A stretch of 16,964 bases of DNA from an uncultured Clostridia bacterium. GTDB lineage: Bacteria; Bacillota; Clostridia; Christensenellales; CAG-138. Both the position numbers and the translations under genes were made by a program. This document shows, in pieces, positions 12,769 to 16,964 of this stretch (its first letter is position 1; each line of letters starts with the position of its first letter). The stretch is from assembly GCA_937915925.1 (NCBI GenBank), contig CALGGM010000040.1:1-16964 (forward strand), read 5' to 3'. The notes below the pieces were generated by a model. The model worked only from the letters and a program-made list of their open reading frames with translations. It did not search any database and was not told the origin of the DNA.

Positions 12769-12859
12769 TGTCATCCTGAGAAGCCGCTTGCGGCGACGAA
12801 GGATCTCCGAACAACATGCTGCTTGGAGATTCTTCGTCACTTCGTTCCTCAGAATGACA
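12769..12859. mobile_element. MITE-like palindromic element, copy B
   Basis: A 91-bp element with ends TGTCATCCTGAG and CTCAGAATGACA, as at 2796. The centre differs from copy A, while the terminal arms and the GCCGCTTGCGGC sub-hairpin are kept. Confidence 0.65.
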
Positions 12860-12954
12860 TACGGGGGTTGCCCCAAAATATCGTAAGGGACGCCGACCCC
12901 GGCGTCCCGCAAAAAACATGACAAGCACGTACGTCCTGTCACGTACCCACGAGG

Positions 12955-13045
12955 TGTCATCCTGAGAAGCCGCTTGCGGCGACGAAGGATCTTCGAACAA
13001 CATGCTGCTTGGAGATTCTTCGTCACTTCTTTCCTCAGAATGACA
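12955..13045. mobile_element. MITE-like palindromic element, copy C
   Basis: A 91-bp near-identical copy of element B, carried in the second unit of the 185-bp tandem duplication. Its multiplication is explained by the duplication, so it is not evidence of independent insertion. Confidence 0.65.
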
Positions 13046-13088
13046 CATGTTTGTAGACTGCGCCCGTCAAAAAACACAACAACGGAAT

Positions 13089-13236
13089 GGGAAGGTGATA
13101 CCTTCCCCTACAACCTCCGTAGGGGCGGATCGCATCCGTCCGCCGTAACAGAACAACGGGAAGATAATATCTTCCCCTACGGGTTGGTTTCGTTCGTATG
13201 ATATCACCTTCCCGTAGGGGCGGATCGCATCCGCCC
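13089..13236. repeat. Group of short palindromes
   Basis: Two 19-base hairpins, GGGAAGGT-GAT-ACCTTCCC (13089-13107) and GGGAAGAT-AAT-ATCTTCCC (13158-13176), differ by a compensated G-C to A-T change. They alternate with GGGCGGAT-CGC-ATCCGTCC (13123-13141) and GGGCGGAT-CGC-ATCCGCCC (13218-13236). All stems are about 8 bp with three-base loops. Confidence 0.8.
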
Positions 13237-13274
13237 GTCAAGCGACTTGCGGTTCAAATGACACCTCATCCGTC

Positions 13275-13312
13275 CCGGCTTCGCCGGTCCACCTTCCCCA
13301 TCAAGGGGAAGG
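13275..13312 (+). repeat. Two-hairpin intergenic element, variant copy 4
   Basis: CCGGC-TTC-GCCGG (13275-13287) is followed by CCTTCCCC-ATCAA-GGGGAAGG (13292-13312). The spacing and flanking words (TCCGTC before, CACC-like between) match copies 1-3, but both stems have different sequences. Confidence 0.75.
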
Positions 13313-13382
13313 CTCTTGGTTGTGCCGCGCGCGGCTATAAATCCGATTTCCCTGTATTTTTGTAAAATCTTCCCAAACGATA

Positions 13383-13411
13383 TTGACAGAAGCGTATTAG
13401 TGTGTTAATAA
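13383..13411 (+). promoter_or_regulatory. Promoter of the YtrA-ABC operon
   Basis: A perfect -35 TTGACA (13383-13388) with a 17-base spacer to a weak -10 at 13406-13411 (TAATAA). The weak -10 lies within the candidate operator. Confidence 0.65.
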
Positions 13412-13420
13412 TGTTAATAC
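13394..13420 (+). promoter_or_regulatory. Candidate autoregulatory operator of the YtrA-type regulator
   Basis: GTATTA (13394-13399) and TAATAC (13415-13420) are inverted half-sites, and GTTAATA is repeated at 13404 and 13413. The site overlaps the promoter just upstream of the regulator gene, the usual position for YtrA-family repressors that bind their own promoter. Confidence 0.55.
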
Positions 13421-13444
13421 AGTAAACACAGAAAGGAGTACGCC

Positions 13445-13834
13445 ATGTTTACCATTGACAAGCTGTCCCGCACGCCGATCTATGAACAGCTGATCGCGCA
13501 GTTCGAGTACGGACTGTTATCCGGTGAGATCGCGCCGGACGGAAAGCTGCCGTCGGTACGCGAGCTTTCGCAGGAGCTGACGGTCAATCCGAACACGCTG
13601 CAGCGCGCGTTCAACGAGATCGAGCGGCGCGGGCTTTGCTATTCCGTGCCGGGCAACGGGCGCTATATCGCAAAGGACGCTTTGGAAAGTCTGAAACGCA
13701 CATCTACTGCAAGGCTCTCCGAATTCTCCGCGCTTACGGCGTCCTTGATGCGCACCGGCATGCCGATGTCCGCCCTGCTCGACGCAGTCAAAACCGTGTA
13801 CGAATCCCAAGAAGGAAAGGAGAATGAAGTATGA
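13445..13834 (+). CDS. GntR-family regulator, YtrA subfamily
   Basis: A 129-residue transcription factor of normal YtrA length. The winged helix-turn-helix is at residues 5-77: PIYEQLIAQFEYGLLSGEI, then KLPSVRELSQELTVNPNTLQ (recognition helix around 46-58), then a wing GLCYSVPGNGRYIA. The short C-terminal helical region (80-129) is a dimerisation tail in place of the large ligand domain of other GntR proteins. YtrA proteins typically repress their own operon and respond to cell-wall-active compounds. AAAGGAG precedes the ATG. Its stop overlaps the ATPase ATG by four bases (ATGA). Confidence 0.93.
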   Translation: MFTIDKLSRTPIYEQLIAQFEYGLLSGEIAPDGKLPSVRELSQELTVNPNTLQRAFNEIERRGLCYSVPGNGRYIAKDALESLKRTSTARLSEFSALTASLMRTGMPMSALLDAVKTVYESQEGKENEV

Positions 13835-14742
13835 TCACGGCAACGAACATTACAAAACGGTTCGGCGACACGATCGCATTGGATCATCTGAACTGTAAGA
13901 TCCCTGAGGGCTGCGTATACGGACTCGTCGGCTCGAACGGCGCCGGCAAATCAACGCTTTTGCGCCTCATCGCGGGTATCTACCGTCCGGAGGGCGGCGA
14001 GATCACGATCGACGGACAGCCGGTGTTTGACAATCCGGACGTGAAGCGCCGCATCGTCTTTGTCCCCGACGAGCTGTTCTTCCTCCCGCATTCCAATCTC
14101 AAGCGCATGGAGCAGCTTTACACGGCGATCTATCCGAACTTCTCGCACGAGCGCTTTATGACGCTGCTTTCCGATTTCTCGCTGAACCCGAACGCGAACC
14201 TTACCACGTTCTCGAAGGGCATGCGCAGGCAGGCGGCGACGATCCTTGCGCTGTCGTGCAATACGGATTTCATCCTCTTCGACGAGACGTTCGACGGGCT
14301 CGATCCCGTCATGCGAAACCTCTTAAAGAACCTCCTCTATCGCGAGGTACTGGAGCGCAAGGCGACGGCGGTCATCACAAGCCATTCGCTTCGCGAACTC
14401 GAGGACACCTGCGATCAGTTGGCGCTTCTTCACAAGGGCGGCATCATCTTTGAAAGCGACATCGATCATCTCAAAACCTCGCTGTTTAAGGTGCAGGTGG
14501 CATTCCCCGACGAGTACGACCGCTCACGCTTCGCGGGCATCGAAGCGCTGTCCTTCACCAAACACGGCAGCGTTTCCTCTCTGATCGTGCGCGGCGACCG
14601 CGACGAGACGGAAGCGAAGATCAAGGCGATGGAGCCGGTGCTCTTTGAGATCCTTCCGCTGTCGCTTGAAGAGGTCTTCGTCTACGAGATGGGACTACTT
14701 GGCTACGAATTTTCCGAAGTATTGAAGCAGGAGGTGCAGTGA
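13831..14742 (+). CDS. ABC transporter ATP-binding protein (YtrB-like)
   Basis: A 303-residue ATPase of an exporter. Walker A is GSNGAGKST (34-42). The signature is FSKGM (127-131) where most have LSGGQ. Walker B ends FILFDE (147-152), with the catalytic Glu152, D-loop GLDP (156-159) and switch His185 in TSH. The Q-loop region reads VPDE (78-81), with no Gln, a deviation common in this group. A C-terminal extension of about 90 residues follows the nucleotide-binding domain. AAGGAG lies upstream of the ATG. The permease ATG comes one base after its stop. Confidence 0.94.
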   Translation: MITATNITKRFGDTIALDHLNCKIPEGCVYGLVGSNGAGKSTLLRLIAGIYRPEGGEITIDGQPVFDNPDVKRRIVFVPDELFFLPHSNLKRMEQLYTAIYPNFSHERFMTLLSDFSLNPNANLTTFSKGMRRQAATILALSCNTDFILFDETFDGLDPVMRNLLKNLLYREVLERKATAVITSHSLRELEDTCDQLALLHKGGIIFESDIDHLKTSLFKVQVAFPDEYDRSRFAGIEALSFTKHGSVSSLIVRGDRDETEAKIKAMEPVLFEILPLSLEEVFVYEMGLLGYEFSEVLKQEVQ

Positions 14743-14743
14743 C

Positions 14744-16879
14744 ATGAAGCGTTCGAACTTCCATCGCGGATTCTTCCTTGAAATGTTCCGCCAGCTTCGC
14801 ACCAAAGGGCTGGTCTTTACCTTCATTCTTGCGGGCATCAACCTGATCCTGTTCACAAGCCTTGTGACCGCGAACCCGCTGAACATCACCTATTCGCACA
14901 TCAGCGCGCAGCTGATGGCGGCGCCGATGCTCATCTCGCTGTACGTCATGGTGCCGGTCATGGTGTTCGGCGCGTACCGCTGGATCTTCAAGCGCGTGCA
15001 GAGCGACTTCTACCACGCGATTCCGCTGACCCGTACGCAGATCTACGCGTCCACGACGGCGGCGATCCTGCTGTGGCTGTTCATCGGGCTCGGCACGTAT
15101 GCCGCGGTCCGTGCGCTGCTGTACGCGATCTTCGGACTGCCGTTCAACTACCTGCTGTATCTGTGCGTATGCATCAATATGGCGATCGCGGCGATCGAGA
15201 TCCTTGCGGCGTTCTCGCTCGGAAGCGCGCTTGCCGGTAACCGGTTCGTGGCGTTCTTCTCGGGCGTCGTGATCCTCTTCCTCCCCCGCGCTCTCATGGA
15301 AGCGTTCTGGATTTTGGTCGAGGTTGACAGCGGGCTCGGCGTGCCGTTCTCCATGCTGCCGTTCTTCCTGAACCCGACGTTCAACATTGCGGCGACGCCG
15401 ATTCACTCGCTCATATACGGCGCGGACTTTGCGAACGTTTTCGCGATGCTCTACTCTGCGGTGTACGCCTGCGCGCTGACCCTGCTCGGCGGCGTGGCGT
15501 TCTATCGCCGCAAGTCCGAGGCTGCCGCGGACATCCCGTACCTTTCCCGCGGACTGCAGACCACCGTGCGCGTGTGCTTCGGACTTCCGTCGCTTGCCAT
15601 CGTGACGGTGCTTGTGAACATCATGATCCGCTACGGTGATGACGCTGAGGACGTCATCGGCGTCATGCTTGCGCCGCTTATGGTCACGTCGATCTTCTTC
15701 TCGTTCGTGTTCTATTGCCTGTACGAGCTGATCTCGTCGCGCAAGATGAAGACGGTCGTGAAGTCGATGAAGTTCTATCCGCTCTGCCTCGTCGTGGCAC
15801 TGTTCCTTGCGTTCGTGCCCGCGTGGATCGGCGACCTTCGAAAGCCTGCCGGGATCGATGCGAGCAATATCCAATACTATACGCTTGCCAAGGAACCGAC
15901 GCTGACCGTCCCGGACACGAACTACCTGTTCGAAACGGAAACGTATTACACCTACATCGTGCGCGGCTACCGGTTCACGAACGAGGAGGGCAAAACGATC
16001 CTTGCACGTCAGAGCAAGCAAGAGCAGAAGGACCTTGATCCCTCTGATATCAACAACACCAAGGTTCCCGTGAAAGCCGGACTGTTCCGCAAGATCGTCT
16101 ATATCCAGCCCTATTACGGATATTACTACGGAGAGAATCAAGCGAACAATGTCGAATATCAGCTTGCGGAGGCAAGCCAAAAAGAGCCCGGGTTCAAGGA
16201 TGCGCTTCTTGCCTATCCGGAAGGCAGGATCTGGTATCAGTGCACCGGACTGACGGCAAAGGAAGCTGCGGAGATCGGCAAGCTCTTTGAAGAGGAATAC
16301 AACGCGCTGAGCGCCGAACAGCGGGAAACGCTTTGGACCCCTCGGTCCTTCAGAGCCTTCAATTCCATTGCGGTCGATTCAAACGCGAAGCCCTTGAGCC
16401 TTAGCATTGATCTGTACGGATGCAAGGGAACGCAGAACTACAGCGTCAGCTACTATGTCAATGAACTCACGCCGAAGACCGCTGCGAAGTACATGGAGCT
16501 GTTGAATGCGCGAAACGGCGAGCAGGTCCGTAAGTATCTGAAAGCGTTTGTAAAATGGATGTCGACGAATTCGATGGGTGCAGACTTTATCGGTCAATTC
16601 CAACTCGGAACGGGCAATCAGGTCGGAACGTGGAGTGTCGGCGACAACGGCGATTTCGACGGCGTACAGCTGCCGAGAGACGCATCGCCGGACATGTATC
16701 GTCTCTTGAAGGCGCTTTCCGACGCGCCGCTTTCGACCGATCCGACCAATGCGGTCAGCATAATGTTCGACTCATATTACAATGACAACGGAAAAGACTA
16801 CTTGGCAACGTTTGAGATTCCCCAAGACGTCCGTGACGCGCTCGACGCGTGGCTGAACCCGCCGAAAGGCGAGGAATAA
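14744..16879 (+). CDS. ABC exporter permease with large extracytoplasmic C-terminal domain
   Basis: A 711-residue membrane subunit. The first 365 or so residues hold about eight to ten membrane helices. They include the cytoplasmic coupling segment KRVQSDFYHAIPLTRTQIY (about 83-101), typical of ABC permeases paired with YtrB-type ATPases. The last 345 residues are hydrophilic, with Tyr-rich (PYYGYYYGE) and helical parts, and must lie outside the membrane. This resembles the DUF6449-containing permeases of Clostridia; the name is from memory. The outer domain may sense or bind the ligand. The ATG follows the ATPase stop after one base with GGAGG inside the ATPase end. Export of an antimicrobial peptide or cell-wall compound is inference from YtrA control. 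Confidence 0.85.
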   Translation: MKRSNFHRGFFLEMFRQLRTKGLVFTFILAGINLILFTSLVTANPLNITYSHISAQLMAAPMLISLYVMVPVMVFGAYRWIFKRVQSDFYHAIPLTRTQIYASTTAAILLWLFIGLGTYAAVRALLYAIFGLPFNYLLYLCVCINMAIAAIEILAAFSLGSALAGNRFVAFFSGVVILFLPRALMEAFWILVEVDSGLGVPFSMLPFFLNPTFNIAATPIHSLIYGADFANVFAMLYSAVYACALTLLGGVAFYRRKSEAAADIPYLSRGLQTTVRVCFGLPSLAIVTVLVNIMIRYGDDAEDVIGVMLAPLMVTSIFFSFVFYCLYELISSRKMKTVVKSMKFYPLCLVVALFLAFVPAWIGDLRKPAGIDASNIQYYTLAKEPTLTVPDTNYLFETETYYTYIVRGYRFTNEEGKTILARQSKQEQKDLDPSDINNTKVPVKAGLFRKIVYIQPYYGYYYGENQANNVEYQLAEASQKEPGFKDALLAYPEGRIWYQCTGLTAKEAAEIGKLFEEEYNALSAEQRETLWTPRSFRAFNSIAVDSNAKPLSLSIDLYGCKGTQNYSVSYYVNELTPKTAAKYMELLNARNGEQVRKYLKAFVKWMSTNSMGADFIGQFQLGTGNQVGTWSVGDNGDFDGVQLPRDASPDMYRLLKALSDAPLSTDPTNAVSIMFDSYYNDNGKDYLATFEIPQDVRDALDAWLNPPKGEE

Positions 16880-16886
16880 GAGAATG

Positions 16887-16912
16887 AAAAAGCCGCCTCC
16901 GGGCGGCTTTCA
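16887..16912 (+). terminator. Rho-independent terminator of the YtrA operon
   Basis: The stem AAAGCCGCC-TCCG-GGCGGCTTT (16889-16910) lies 10 bases after the permease stop. The T-run is short (three). Confidence 0.75.
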
Positions 16913-16940
16913 GCGTGTCAAAAAACCTTTTGACACGCTG
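16911..16940. repeat. 13-bp perfect inverted repeat after the YtrA operon
   Basis: CAGCGTGTCAAAA and TTTTGACACGCTG are separated by four bases (16924-16927). It abuts the terminator at 16887 with no T-run following. It may be a second terminator, a replication or recombination site, or the edge of an element that continues past the window. Confidence 0.6.
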
Positions 16941-16964
16941 AGCAGGCTGTTGATAAGGGTGGCA

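Larger units (their letters stand above)
12702..13050. repeat. Tandem duplication, about 185-bp unit
   Basis: The run gggacgccgaccccggcgtc begins at 12702 and again at 12887, each followed by a matching run cccgcaaaaaacatgacaag and then a MITE-like element. The two units differ by a few substitutions and one base of length. The palindrome GGGACGCCG-ACCC-CGGCGTCCC heads each unit. Confidence 0.9.
12610..13382. other. Non-coding repeat block between PfkB and the YtrA operon
   Basis: About 770 bases without a credible gene. In order it holds a two-hairpin element (12637-12676), a 185-bp tandem duplication carrying a GC-rich palindrome and a MITE-like element (12702-13045), a group of short palindromes (13089-13236), and another two-hairpin element (13275-13312). 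Short open frames here translate the repeats. The block uses the same module types as 2294-2934. Confidence 0.8.

Noticed and set aside
12702..13045. CRISPR array
   Set aside because: The units are about 185 and 205 bp and head-to-tail, without short regular repeats and unique spacers, and no cas genes are present.
12691..13241. Several 68-194 codon frames over the second repeat block
   Set aside because: All read through palindromes and duplicated units, with no ribosome binding sites or recognisable domains.
14621..16180. 519-codon minus-strand frame opposite the ABC permease
   Set aside because: Charged low-complexity product (Arg/Glu/His-rich) and no start signals, against a clear membrane protein on the plus strand.

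Overview
The window looks like chromosomal DNA from a GC-rich member of the Bacillota, class Clostridia, probably a gut or rumen lineage; I cannot name a genus. The evidence is purine-rich AGGAGG-type ribosome binding sites, sigma-A promoters (TTGACA/TATAAT), tRNA genes that encode their own CCA, an NfeD/FloA flotillin operon, a YtrA-type GntR regulator with its ABC exporter, an ECF transporter S component, and intergenic palindromic repeats. No phage, plasmid, transposase or CRISPR gene is visible. Nearly all of it reads as core or near-core genome.

Layout. (1) Positions 1-2243, minus strand: a divergent Lgt-like membrane protein, a small lipoprotein, a DUF3842 protein and the start of an ECF S component, read from a promoter at 2265-2293. 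(2) 2294-2934: non-coding, made of a 204-205 bp tandem duplication and a MITE-like element. (3) tRNA-Val(CAC) with a consensus promoter and terminator, then a cluster of mini-hairpins (3089-3201). (4) 3261-4964: a large lipoprotein with four related domains, two on each side of a Thr/Pro/Glu linker; the domains carry a cystatin-like QxVxG motif. (5) A small AT-rich four-helix-bundle gene, a purine/pyrimidine tract, and tRNA-Leu(TAA). (6) 5673-10321, minus strand: a seven-gene close-packed operon of NfeD, zinc ribbon, FloA flotillin, HDDC-repeat membrane protein, GT-C-like membrane protein and two ChrA halves. (7) 10439-12609, plus strand: a cation diffusion facilitator translationally coupled to a PfkB sugar kinase. 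(8) 12610-13382: a second palindromic repeat block. (9) 13445-16879: a YtrA-type regulator, ABC ATPase and ABC permease, ending at a terminator.

How the genes fit together. The NfeD/zinc-ribbon/FloA set is the familiar membrane-microdomain module, here continuing without a break into a membrane glycosyltransferase-like protein and a paired short chromate-transporter system. The YtrA cluster is a self-contained, probably autoregulated envelope-stress or antimicrobial-response exporter. The most unusual content is (a) the four-domain cystatin-like lipoprotein, (b) the Lgt-like protein lacking the catalytic residues, co-transcribed with a lipoprotein, and (c) a family of intergenic two-hairpin elements whose stems differ between copies through compensatory changes, which implies selection on structure. 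All functional statements rest on reading the sequence; no database search was run.
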